From positions 1-64,000 of the forward strand of contig CASHTG010000015.1 of the NCBI GenBank assembly GCA_949357655.1: DNA of 64,000 nucleotides, given 5' to 3'. The notes beneath the pieces are model-generated. The model worked only from the letters and a program-made list of their open reading frames with translations, did not search any database and was not told where the DNA came from. How positions within the stretch are numbered: the stretch's first letter is position 1; each line of letters starts with the position of its first letter. This DNA is from Parascedosporium putredinis. Its lineage: Eukaryota; Ascomycota; Sordariomycetes; Microascales; Microascaceae. Made by a program: the position numbers and the translations under genes. This document shows, piece by piece, positions 1 to 10,749 of this stretch.

Positions 1-314
1 CACTAACCCTAACCCTAACTAACCCTAACCCTAACCCTAACCCGTTCAGTTACGTAACCCTAACCTAACCCTAACCCTAACCCTAACCCTAACCCTAACC
101 CTAACCCTAACCCTAACCCTAACCCTAACCCTAACCCTAACCCTAACCCTAACCCTAACCCTAACCCTAACCCTAACCCTAACCCTAACCCTAACCCTAA
201 CCCTAACCCTAACCCTAACCCTAACCCTAACCCTAACCCTAACCCTAACCCTAACCCTAACCCTAACCCTAACCCTAACCCTAACCCTAACCCTAACCCT
301 AACCCTAACCCTAA
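1..314. repeat. Telomeric repeat array, (CCCTAA)n
   Basis: A tandem array of the hexamer CCCTAA, regular from about position 66 to 314 (some 41 perfect units). The outermost 65 bases are irregular: shortened units and a non-telomeric insert at about 43-56. The C-rich strand reads 5' to 3' inward, so position 1 is the chromosome end. Confidence 0.98.
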
Positions 315-394
315 GTATTTCCTATAATAGAGGATATAGTTCTTAGTTAGTATTATCTAAAAGGGTTACTTACTAAATAGGAGAAGTTAATATA

Positions 395-602
395 TAATAT
401 TCTAATACTAAGATATATTATTTAGGGTTAGGTTATATTAGGGTTAAAATAGTTAGGGCCTATTAGTAGCTTAGTAAGGTAATCAAATAATATAATAATA
501 TTATTATCTATAATATATATTTAAGTATAGGGGTTAAGTATACTTAAATTAACTACTAGAAAGGATATAGAACCTCTTTTCCTCTAAGGTCTATTTACTT
601 CT
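395..602 (+). repeat. Subtelomeric repeat, RIP-like degenerate copy
   Basis: Aligns base for base, with few gaps, to about 17385-17640. Where the copies differ, this one usually has T for C or A for G: for example TAATCAAATAATATAATAAT here against CAATCAAACAGCTTCAAGAT there. The direction of change fits repeat-induced point mutation. The element type is not recognisable. Confidence 0.75.
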
Positions 603-882
603 TTATATATTTAGTGACTTATCTAGGACTATAGCTTCCCTAGTTATAGTCCTTAGGTAGACTATAACTTCCTATAGTATAGTCCTTATAGGACTATGCT
701 GTCTTCTTATATAGTTCTTCTAGGACTATGCTATCTCTTTATGTAGTCCTTTCCTTATTAGTTGGTTACTACCTGAGGTTCTGCCTTTACTGCTGGTTTT
801 CACTGCCTTCTTGGGCCTACTTCCAGGCTGCTTGTGACACCCCTATATTTTTTGTAGGGAAATATAGTACTACATGATTTAA

Positions 883-904
883 ATGAACTCTATATAGAGT
901 TCAT
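883..904. repeat. Perfect 22-nt palindrome
   Basis: The half-site ATGAACTCTAT is followed directly by its exact reverse complement. It lies in AT-rich sequence 122 bases downstream of the chitinase stop codon, on the telomeric side. It could form a small cruciform or be a chance product of AT bias. Confidence 0.6.
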
Positions 905-1025
905 TATAGAATAGGTGATAGGGTGTAGAGTATGTTTTACTTTGACACTTATATAGGTGGAGAGGGTAAACAGCCTTACCCTACACCTAAGGGCTAAACC
1001 TATTACCCTATGCCTAAGGTATAGG

Positions 1026-4000
1026 TTAATTACAAGGGTAATTTTGACCCCTCACCACAGCTCTCCCATCTACCCAGTTCTTAAATGCCTCGCTAGCAGA
1101 ACAAATAGGTATCTTGATGATTCCTGGGGCTCTAATATCGTTATTATAGAGCGCATCAAATATTTTCTTATCGTTTGCGTTAGGTTCAACATTGCCACCA
1201 TTTTTGTTGCCAGCTTTTTTAAATGTCTCGACAGCACTAAAACCAGGTTACTATGAGTCAAAAATGCCCTAGCGGTAACTTAAAACTTACCCAGCAATCA
1301 GGTCATGGTGAGTAATTAGCCCCCAAGTTTGGCCGTCCAATGCGGCAATACCCTTTGGCAGGTAGAGAGGCACAGTTTTGCATGGACTGATGGTTTTGAC
1401 CTCGCCAGGTACGCACTGCGTACCTCTGGCGGTGCCTGGAGCAGACACAAGAAAATATGCCCGCTTCTCATAACATGAGTACGAGTACTCACTGAGAGCC
1501 TTGTCTACTATATCAGGTATAGAGTCCTTTCCGTTACATTCACCTGCGTCAATGACGGCCGGATATTGGTTCGTTCCGTTCCACACAGCTGGGATCGCCG
1601 CCGCATAGAAGGCTCTTTTTCCTGCTTCCTCTCTCGCGAACTGCATGAGGATATCTTTAATGGACCCGTCGCTAATATTGCCTGCTTTGCTTCCAGCGGT
1701 CAGTCTACCATCTTTGATAAGTTCGGTAAGAGCCGCGATGCCTAGATCACGGCCCTGGAATAGAAATGCAAGAATTATAGCGCTCTGGTCCTTCCACTCT
1801 TGTATAGTTGTGTCGACAATCGAGTTAAACGCCCTTTCTTGATCAGCAGGTTCGCTGAGGAAAGATCTATCAGTGCCGTCCCATAACAGGCTAGGAGTAT
1901 AGAATCACTAACGGAGCTTGCTTCGACTCTTTGAGTGCACTAAAACCAGCAGCGAGCACTGCATTCGTCATGTCCTTAGCGACATCAGTCAACACATCAT
2001 CGGATACCAATGCCCCGAATACTAAAGCAGATTATTAGCAACAATCTCACCGAGCAACGCATGTAGAAACGGCGTCCGTCGTTGACACTCACTATGTTTA
2101 AAAACATTCCTCCTGCACCTGCCACTGGAATCGCAAGTAAATCGATAAGGAAGCCTATAGACCCCGAAAGTTCGTCTTGATCTGGCGAGAACACTCGCAT
2201 GAAATCAATAGACCTCGCGTCTACATCATTGGCAACCTGATCATAGGCATCATAAGCTGATTTCATCATCTAGTCCTTAATGTTAGTACATTGGCCTACT
2301 ATAGTATACGTACGATGTCGACTCCGAGGGCTAAGGCGTACACACCTGATGGACTTTAACGAGAGCATTCCAAACAAGGTAGCTCGCCGCACCGGACCAG
2401 TTCTTTGGCAGATCGATGCCGTCGACATTATGCTCCATGCAGGTGGCCGCGTCACAGTTGTTCTCCCCGCTAGAATATCGCAGCCCGAGTCATCAAAAAC
2501 GTGGAAGAAGTTTCCTACTGATACGGTAAATGTCACATTTCCTGACGGTTGGTCGCAGTTCCTCCACCGGAATATTGCATCCTCCCAGGCGTTAGAAGCC
2601 TCCGCGGCTTCCCAGCGTTGCAACGGCGTGAATTGGCCGACGGAAGCTATTTCGTCCTTTGCGCACGAGATGGAGATCCAAGATCCGGTTCGCCTCTCCA
2701 TCATGCATGTCGGCTTTCCGGTCTCTCTGAGGTTTAATTTAACATTATTCCAGCTGAGATCCTCCCAGCCGCCGACCACTGCCGCATCGTCGCCTATGTA
2801 GTTTGGAGGATCCCGAAAGTCTTGGAGGTCAATGGCCCAGTCACAGATGCCCCCAAAATGGCTAGACGGAATGTTAGCTTGAATTCCCGATTAGTTACTC
2901 TCGCAGAGCAAGGAATTACGTACTAGGATCGATATAGCTCTTCGCGTCTCTTTTGGTGGCTTCATCCATCCATGCGACCCATTCAACATCGTCATAGACT
3001 AGGATATTGCTGTCACTATCCTCATCCACCCAGGTGTTGATATTGGCGCCGTTTTCAATGATCTCTTTGATCTCGGCATCTGCAAGATAACCGCCGGTGC
3101 CAGTGCATCGCCCAGGCCGGGCACCTGAGACTGTACGGGAGCCCGAGTAGGTACAGTCCACTCCAGTACAGCCTGGAGTTGTCATACGGAAACTGCGGCC
3201 GTAGCTACTGACGCCAACAATTATCTTATTTGACGGGACCCCGGATTTAGTAATCATGCTCTATATAGGGGAATAGTCAGCTCCTCACTAGCAAAATGTA
3301 AGTAGGCAACACCCTAACAAGGGTTTTGCGGTCAAACATACAAGTGAATCGAGGGTTTCCGTCCTGTTAATGTGGCTACGTAGGCAATCTCCTGCTCCGC
3401 AGCCACTGATGCTCCATTCGTTACTGTAATCCCATTGGCCATGTAGATCGTACGTCATGTAAACCACATAGTCAACCACTTTACCGATTTCTTCCATAGG
3501 AAATTGCTTTAGATACCAGTAAGATGCCGGTGCTGCAATAGAGAGTGACTTGCCGGGGAGTTTCTTTCGAAGAATTTTCAAGAACTCTAGATAGTTGGTG
3601 CCTTCAGAAGCATGACCTGGGTCATCCTCGGGAAGGTCGGGGCCCTACATAGTGAAGTTAGTTTGAAGGGTTTCTAGTGTTCTATATAATGAAGGCAAGT
3701 GAAGAAGCTTACGCCAGGATATTCCCAATCTATATCAACACCGTCAAGCCCATTGTTCTTAATGAACGTTGCAATATTTTCAGCAAGCGTTTCAGCATTA
3801 TCCGGATGTGTTCCACGTCTCAAAATTTGATATGAGGCAGGTTCCGTTGAAAACGCCCACCCGCCAAAAGAAGCCACGCGTTTAGCAGATTTGATGGCTC
3901 TGAACTGCTGAAATTGGAATTCCACTAATGTTTCCCTATAGTTACTTGGTAATCTGCGGTAAGGTCGACGAAGGCGAAGTGGACATGGGTGTAATCGCTC

Positions 4001-5732
4001 GGAATCTGGGTAGCATCCATGTTCAAGCATTCCCGTCCAAGATTGAATGCTTCGAAATAGCCGAGCTTCATGAAGCTCAATGGCACCTCGCCCATAATGA
4101 TATTATTTCCACAATTCGAGATGCAGCGGTTTTCAACTTTCGCGCGCTCCTCAGGAGTACTACCCGTGGCTTCAACGCAGAAGTCGCTCGTAGTCCCACA
4201 CTTGCCCCACTACGATAGGTTCATAGTATTAGTCTACTATCTTCAGATATTGAAGATATAGAGGGAGTATCTAGGGTAATGCGGTGATAGGAACAAGGGT
4301 ACACTTACGATATTACAGCAAGAATTTAACGGACATGGATTCAACAACGCGATATCTCCTCCCGCCTGTGGGGGCTCGGTACCTGGCACTTGAGGACCAC
4401 AGATAGCATTCGGAGTCGATAATGGGAATGGGCGGTCACCATCACTGACGCAAATCTTCACTCCCGGCCAGATAAGGTCGCATCCGTTCCAAGCTGTAAG
4501 AAGAAAAGATGTTAGTCATGGGCAGTTTAGTGGATTAGGGGCGAATCGAAACCCACCCCACGTATTCTTGTTAAACTCCATCAATTCCTCTACCGTGAGG
4601 TCATGTTTGACGGCGACGATGGCGCAAGTATCCTCCGCACCAGTGACATAGACAGCACAAGAGCCGTCGCTGCCCTTGTACTGCCGTCGACTTGGCAGTT
4701 CTCCAGTCGAGCAGCACACCTGTTGCTCCGGCACAAGGGTGGAGCATAAATTTGGGCGAGGATTCCACTTCATGAAGTCGTCACCGCTGATACCACACTT
4801 CACGGCTAATTCCGCACAGCCCTCCTTGTGGGCTACTGTAGTTGTCTCACATTCGGCACGTTTTGAAAGCTGCCTTGGGCTAGAGGAAGATATGGTCATC
4901 CCGCGGCTTGTGTGAGTCTCGTTCAATAAGATGCGGTCTCCCGGCCGCGGCTCGATGCTGAGTGGGACGTTTTCTAATAGATATGAGCCTGTTGGTTCGT
5001 CAACACAGGACGCGCGATTCCACTTCGCGATGGCATCGTGGACTTTTGAGATATCAGAGCTCACGACAATGCCTATAATCTGATCAGCCCTCTTTCCTGC
5101 GCCGCATAGTTGGACTACTGCCATTTCTGCAAGACCCTTGACGAGAACGTGGCTCATGAGAGGATCTAGAAGTTGGCTAGCGACATCCGTCTTAGAAACT
5201 CTCTGACCGAGATAAACACCAATAGTACTAGTTCCCGAGGAAGCAAAGAAAATCGTCTTTTGGTTGTACGACGGCTGAGCTTTGAGGTAATGGCGAACAC
5301 TCCGAAAACTTGAGGGGACATTGGCAACGTTCCCGTCTTCCAGGCCGGCCACTAATGGCTCCCCCACCAAGCTAACTGCACCGTTTGGTTTTGTGCTTGA
5401 TCTATATCTTGGGCCTGCGGGGTGCTGGATAGATCATTAAAGTCGCCAGCCCAGACAGCACAGGCCCTAATGTGGCGCGGGTTGTCTGAAACTGGATTAT
5501 GGATGCCGAAGTCGAACAAAACTGGCTGAAGACATTCTTGAAGCTTTGTAATAGATCCGTAGAGATCCCATTTCACAGGATCTGGACCTGCTTCAAAACA
5601 TGGCCGTGGACATGGGGTCCGGAACTTCTCACCGGGAACAATGTTGAGCCCGGTTCGAAAGGCATCAACGTCATTCAGAAAGGCACTAAGAAAGGCCGCC
5701 GTACAAAGGGTCCAAGCGCGTTTTATCATCAT
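1026..5732 (-). CDS. Killer-toxin-like LysM/GH18 chitinase (subgroup C)
   Basis: Large secreted chitinase of the fungal group related to the alpha/beta chitinase subunit of yeast killer toxins; it hydrolyses chitin outside the cell. In order: signal peptide (first about 24 residues, start 5732), a cysteine-bearing N-terminal region, two LysM modules (about 4.4-4.9 kb), a CCNxxGxCG chitin-binding patch (about 4.3 kb), the GH18 domain with the intact DGVDIDWEYP catalytic motif (about 3719-3748) and MTYDLHGQWDY (about 3420-3460), then a long C-terminal region. Many introns; the last is 1237-1290 and the final exon 1026-1236 ends in TAA. The frame slips by one base at a G5 run on the coding strand (5361-5365), and another unexplained jump lies near 1880-1900. 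A TATA-like site lies about 110 bases upstream. Family assignment is firm; exact exon limits are not. Confidence 0.88.
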
Positions 5733-5839
5733 AGATAAATAGGCTAGTCGCGGAAGATATAAATGATATGTATCGAGGTCTTCAGTGTATTGATGGCTTG
5801 GTCTCCGAACTCGGTATCAAATAATGAGCATACGCCAGT

Positions 5840-5848
5840 CTTTTTATA
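5840..5848 (-). promoter_or_regulatory. TATA-like box of the chitinase gene
   Basis: Reads TATAAAAAG on the minus strand, about 110 bases upstream of the chitinase start codon, a reasonable distance for a fungal core promoter. Confidence 0.45.
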
Positions 5849-5893
5849 CTTACGCGTACGACGCCAGTAGGAAGCTATCCCTTAAGTCTAATG

Positions 5894-5917
5894 ACACTCG
5901 TCTGCCGAGACGAGTGT
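5894..5917. repeat. Hairpin, 10-bp perfect stem, in divergent promoter
   Basis: ACACTCGTCT and its exact reverse complement flank a GCCG loop. A second inverted repeat (GCTTAGC/GCTAAGC, 5960-5980) follows about 40 bases later. Both lie between the divergent chitinase and DUF7136 genes, so either could be an operator-like site; the sequence alone does not show which, if any, is bound. Confidence 0.5.
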
Positions 5918-6090
5918 TGGTGCTAGTTATGTAAAATCATCGTTCAACTAATTTACGATGCTTAGCCGCGGATGCTAAGCTCATTTCCATAGGCGTTGGT
6001 TGAGGACCAACATCTTACTCCAATCTACGATAACTAAGTCGTGCTATATGAAGGCAGGCGGTTTCTTACTTTTCTTTCTGTTGGCGGGAT

Positions 6091-6425
6091 ATAAGCCTCT
6101 TTAGACCTTAAATATACAGGGAGGGGAACTCAGAGTTACAGTGCGAAAACCAACGAGTATCCTGTTCAAACCCCAGAACACACATATAAAGATACTAGTG
6201 AGCGAGCGTTAAACAGTCACATTGCAGCGCTACAGGCCCCTTCAGCTAAAAAGACAGTTGCGAAGATACACTATACACCCCTAGAGTCTAAAAGAATAGT
6301 CGCTGTAATGTATATTGTGACCTACTTTGCTAGGGGTAGAGCACCAGGCGAGACTTTTCCGTCATATACAGTGCAAAGAGAGCCAAGTTCGTATAAGCCT
6401 CTTTCGACCTCAATTGTACAGGGAG
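6091..6425. repeat. Two imperfect copies of a 33-bp direct repeat
   Basis: ATAAGCCTCTTT followed by GACCT and ending TACAGGGAG occurs at 6091-6123 and 6393-6425, with about four mismatches in 33 bases. Both copies lie upstream of the DUF7136 gene. They may be promoter elements or pieces of an old repeat. Confidence 0.5.
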
Positions 6426-6806
6426 CGTTCCCCTATCCTTTTTTAGCCTAACACTTTCTTACTTGACCGACCTATATCCTATATGGGAAGATGTAGGCAC
6501 AGTGACAGGAGTAGGGCATGGTGTCACACCTTTAATTGGTATATTATTAACTCTGAAACCTAGGCGAGCGGTAAGATATTACCCGCAAACCCCTTCGCTC
6601 TGTCGGCCTATTTATCGGTCGAATATAATAGCTAATAACCGAATACGTCCAATTTGCTGCCCGGCCATCTTGTAGACATGGACCAACATCTTTTTAAACC
6701 CTCGACCGCGTCCAACAGGCGGACACGATCTTTCGACCTCCCTTCTGCCAATTTACTCGATTTTCCTCAGGTCGTCATTCCCGCCAACATTTAAGCACCA
6801 ACCACG

Positions 6807-7601
6807 ATGCTACAGCTACTTGTTCTTGTCTTCCTTTGCTGTGTGGCAGCACAAGAATACCCCGGCAAATTTCAAGTTGACTTAGTCTTCCCCCAGAATG
6901 AGACGTACACACCGCAGGCATTCTTCCCTGTGGTGTATGCAGTTCATAATTTCAAGGCAGCCGAGGGTTTGAACGTCTATATCGCCGGTGAGATGCAAAC
7001 CAGCCGCGCGAAATTCTGGGAGGTCGACGAGCCAATCGGAGCAGAAGATTTCGGTGTCTGGAGCCTTCCCGGAGCAATGTTCGATCGACCTTTGAGCAGA
7101 GAGTGGCCGGATACCGATCCCTTATTCTTCATAACGTCAATGAGCCCGATGACCAATGGAACGGAAACGCACTTTTACATTCGGTGGACAGTAGGCATGA
7201 CAAACTGTACTGATGACGGCGAGGAAGATTTCAGGCCAGAAACCTTCCAACTCGAGTTTAGCGTTGCTCTAGACGGCAAGCTTCCAGATATTGCTGGCGC
7301 CATCAGGGGTTGCGACTACCAATCAACAGCGACTAACGTATTACGAAGCTACATCGGCTTTGGCTGTGGACTAGTGGAAGAGAGTGACATAGACGATCGG
7401 TGCGCCTCTCTAAGCGAATACGCAGATGTCGTGGCAGCTAACGTGTCGGACAAGGCCTTAGGTCTTCTGAATTGTAAAGAAGGAGACTGGCAGGAGATTC
7501 GAGAGATGTGCCCAAACGGAGCAGCGCGGTTGAATATGGCTAGTGCCCGGTTCGCTCTAGCTGTAGGAATCTTAATAGTTTACTTTGTTTTTAAGTGGTA
7601 G
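6807..7601 (+). CDS. Secreted DUF7136-like protein with C-terminal hydrophobic tail
   Basis: A single uninterrupted exon encoding 264 residues. It begins with a clear signal peptide (cleavage after about residue 15, ...VAAQ) and ends in a hydrophobic segment (about 246-262), as expected for a GPI anchor or a membrane tail. The segment FQVDLVFPQNETYTPQAFFP near the mature N-terminus resembles the opening of fungal DUF7136 proteins, and several N-glycosylation sequons (NET, NGT, NCT, NVS) and paired cysteines fit an extracellular protein. No enzymatic function is known for the family. It diverges from the chitinase gene across about 1.1 kb, so the two may share promoter elements. The frame is intact, unlike many genes here. 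Confidence 0.82.
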   Translation: MLQLLVLVFLCCVAAQEYPGKFQVDLVFPQNETYTPQAFFPVVYAVHNFKAAEGLNVYIAGEMQTSRAKFWEVDEPIGAEDFGVWSLPGAMFDRPLSREWPDTDPLFFITSMSPMTNGTETHFYIRWTVGMTNCTDDGEEDFRPETFQLEFSVALDGKLPDIAGAIRGCDYQSTATNVLRSYIGFGCGLVEESDIDDRCASLSEYADVVAANVSDKALGLLNCKEGDWQEIREMCPNGAARLNMASARFALAVGILIVYFVFKW

Positions 7602-10600
7602 ATTTTGACATTGGTCTTCTAGAACAGCCTAGGCCCCGGGATATGGCCGAATGTGCGTTCGACAGGCTTGGTGCGTTGCTTAACCTGTGAATAGATAAAA
7701 GTATATAGTATAGATGCAAATATTGTAAAGAGTTCCTACTGAGCGAATCAAAAGTTACAACAAGTCCCCCTCCTACCATGGCTCGTGTTAGGGAGGAACT
7801 ATGGTACATGTCATATGTAGCCTGCTGCCTTGTTAACTAAATATACTGACAAATACGCCTAAATATCTGCCGAAATCAAAGACGGCGATCGATCTTGGCG
7901 TGAAAGTTCTATCGAAAGCATTGATATTGGTGACGAGAGCAGAAGCCGAGAACGGCAGGATGGGTTACTTTCTAGTACGCAAGTCTTATTAGTGATGATA
8001 CGACAAAACTTTAATCGTCTCACCATCCATTGCTATACCTCGAGTCGACCCAGTGGGGTGGTTCAGCCGCGGGAGTTCAAGTAGCAATGTACTCCTCGAG
8101 TTGTACAGAAGCGCGGTTAGTGTACATTAGGCTGTTCGTGCACTCGGGCGACGATAAAATGTAACGTTTGACACACGCAGCGGCTTTATGCGAGCGTAGA
8201 TTAATTACTTTTATCAAGGTTACATACCTTGCACCTATTGCCGTCCCGAGACGAGAAGTAGTAATGGTAGGATAATAGTCGAGCCAACAGTAATATCGAT
8301 AGCACTAGGGCCAAGATATCATTTACCATGACCCCACAGACCTGCAGGGAAGCGCTTTTCCTATGTGAGCATAGTTGCCTACACTATAGCCAGGAGTAGA
8401 CCACCGCCTATTTAAATGTGCCAGAGCATAGGGGCAGGACTCGTGTGTCTTTAACTTTCTTAGCATTAGAGCGGATTTAAGAACATAGAATGATAAGTAG
8501 GATTGTAGAAAACTGACTTGCACTAAAGGGTAACCTGCAAGGATCGTGGGCACTTTATGATGCTAAACTAATGAATGGTCTCTAGGGACGAATACCCGCC
8601 TAGGAATCTACGCCATTCGCTCCATTTGGACGTCTCTACAGACAACCATTCTAAATATAGGCACATAACGTCTCATTCATGTCTAATAGCAAAACCATTA
8701 AAGAGGGCGGTGCTCGGGTGACAAGGAGTAATACATCTTAAGGTCAGGACCGGAATAAGGCACTAACGCGTAAGTTTTATCCGTCGTGTGAAAGGTAGGA
8801 GGGGTACTAAATCGTCCCGAGGGAACGGTTAGGCCGAATTTAGTCGGCCCGTCATATCCCCGGTCTTCCTCGCGCGTTCATGGTGGTTGATGTCGAATGT
8901 TACCGCTAAACCTCTGTCCGACGATTGGCGAACAAATCTCAAGCCGGACAAAGTGGAATTTATACACTGAGAATCCGTATTTCCCACCTAGCTTTATTAC
9001 GCGCCTTGCCTGCTCTTTTTTGGGTTTTTCTTTTCTTTTTCTTTTTGAAAACTCTAGTTAGTTGAGGCACTCGACTAAGGTCTATTGTCGTCTCAGTCGT
9101 CTAGGAAATGCGGAATGCCACTAAGTGAGAGAGGTATTAGGCGAAACCCCACTTCGAAGATTTCTTCCTTTTAAGACGTCTTATCGTTTAACACAAGTCC
9201 CATTCTCTTAGCGCCAACAAATGGTCAAGGCTGGAACTAGTATATAGTAGCTATGGTCATACCTAAGAATACACTCAATCCTTCATTCTCTAGCTTTCCT
9301 ATAGTTAAAGGCTAATAGTCTGGCGCCAAGCTTTTACACTCGGCCGGCGAGGAAATCCGTCAGAGCTAACCAACTACCATAAGCTTGAGGAAACTGGATA
9401 AGGTGTGGACTTCTATAGGTCAGGTTCAGCAGAAAAATTAGATGGGACCGGCCGAAGGCAGCAGTTTGCTTCATCGAAAGCAAGCACCAGGCGAGAATCC
9501 TTCGCGCTACATTATCTAAGGGTAGGTCAGCTAACATCTAGGTTTTAGAGAGCGAATACATGAAGAAATGGGTTCATTCAGAAAATATCAAAGTTATAGG
9601 AAGAACAAAGTGATTAGTATCTTAGCTGATATAGTTAGGACTGCTAGTAAGTCACTACCTCACTATTTCCTATCCGTTCTAGCAGCGCTAAGTATGGTTT
9701 CGCAAACTGATAAACGGGAGGCTTAGTGTTAGCGTAACTTTATGTCACCTTCTAGCGTACTGTAATGGAATAGTTCGGAAGAACCGGGCAGCGCCGACCT
9801 TCGGCCAGCCCAGTCCGTACTGCGCGCTCGCTCTAGGCGCACCCAATGTTGCGAAGATTACCCGGGCCACTAGGAACCGAGGGAAGCTGGTTTAAGACCA
9901 ACATCTCAGCTAGAACCCAGCTCCGGCGAAGGGCCGGAGAGGTTTTGGGAACGAGTCAGGTATCCAATAGATCAGTCTAGAGGGTAGAAATAAAATATAA
10001 AAGGAGAAGTATAAACGTAGAGCCTAAGTTAAAAGGAAGGCTCTACAAGCTGAAGTCTGTACTCGCGATTCAGCGAGCCTACACCGGACCCTCTCCGTGC
10101 CCTTTCCATGATAACCCTATCTCCTGCTTAAGTGTGCCCTACACATCCCCTTATACGTACTTTATCTGCTCTATTGATGGAGAAGCTCTATAGTAGGCTA
10201 CTAAAGTGAAATCGATTCTCTGATTTTAATAAGCCTAGAAAATGCCTACTTAGAGTAATATATTCTAACTGTAAGAATGGTTTTTAGGTTATTAGGCGTG
10301 GAGTAGTAGTGTCGTTTTCTTCTTCATCTAGGTATGAAAAGACTAAATCCACGGGCCCCTTGACTTAGTAATTTACCTTAATAAATCGAGTTCTGTGAGA
10401 AAGCGTTATGTATTCATTACATAATGCGACATAAAGTCAATAACAGAACTTTAAGTTGGGGGAGCGGAGATCTAGACATAGTGTGGTGAAATCGAGCGTC
10501 GAAAGCGAAATGTGGAGCACCCGCGGCGCCAACCAGTTTCAGGTCCAGCGTAATTTCTTGACACCAATGCCCCTAGACCCGGCAACCCTCCACACCACCC

Positions 10601-10749
10601 CTTCAATTAAGCTCCCTCATTTTCTTCCACTCTTCTCACCCTAAAATAGGCGAAACAGCCATACAACACTCGATGGCTCCCCGATTAACCTATCGCAGCA
10701 TGCTTAGATCTCGCATATACTTCTCAAGGGCTTCTCAGTCAAAGCCATA
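7602..10749. other. Gene-poor degenerate region
   Basis: About 3.1 kb with no convincing gene on either strand: open frames are short, compositionally odd and without recognisable motifs. It holds a T-rich stretch near 9017-9045 and a GC-richer patch at 9780-9950 with the inverted repeat CTCCGG/CCGGAG. Probably old repeat debris. Confidence 0.6.

Larger units (their letters stand above)
315..1025. other. AT-rich subtelomeric spacer
   Basis: Very AT-rich sequence between the telomere and the chitinase stop codon. It holds a mutated copy of a repeat whose better-preserved copy lies near 17.4-17.6 kb, two imperfect copies of a unit beginning TAGGACTATGCT (about 684-750), and a perfect 22-nt palindrome at 883-904. 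I see no gene. Confidence 0.8.

Noticed and set aside
957..1261. Plus-strand frame overlapping the last chitinase exon
   Set aside because: It is antisense to the exon 1026-1236, which continues the chitinase protein well. No features of its own.
6140..6185. GTTCAAACCCC stretch as part of a tRNA gene
   Set aside because: The flanking bases do not pair as a T-arm, and no acceptor or anticodon arms can be placed.
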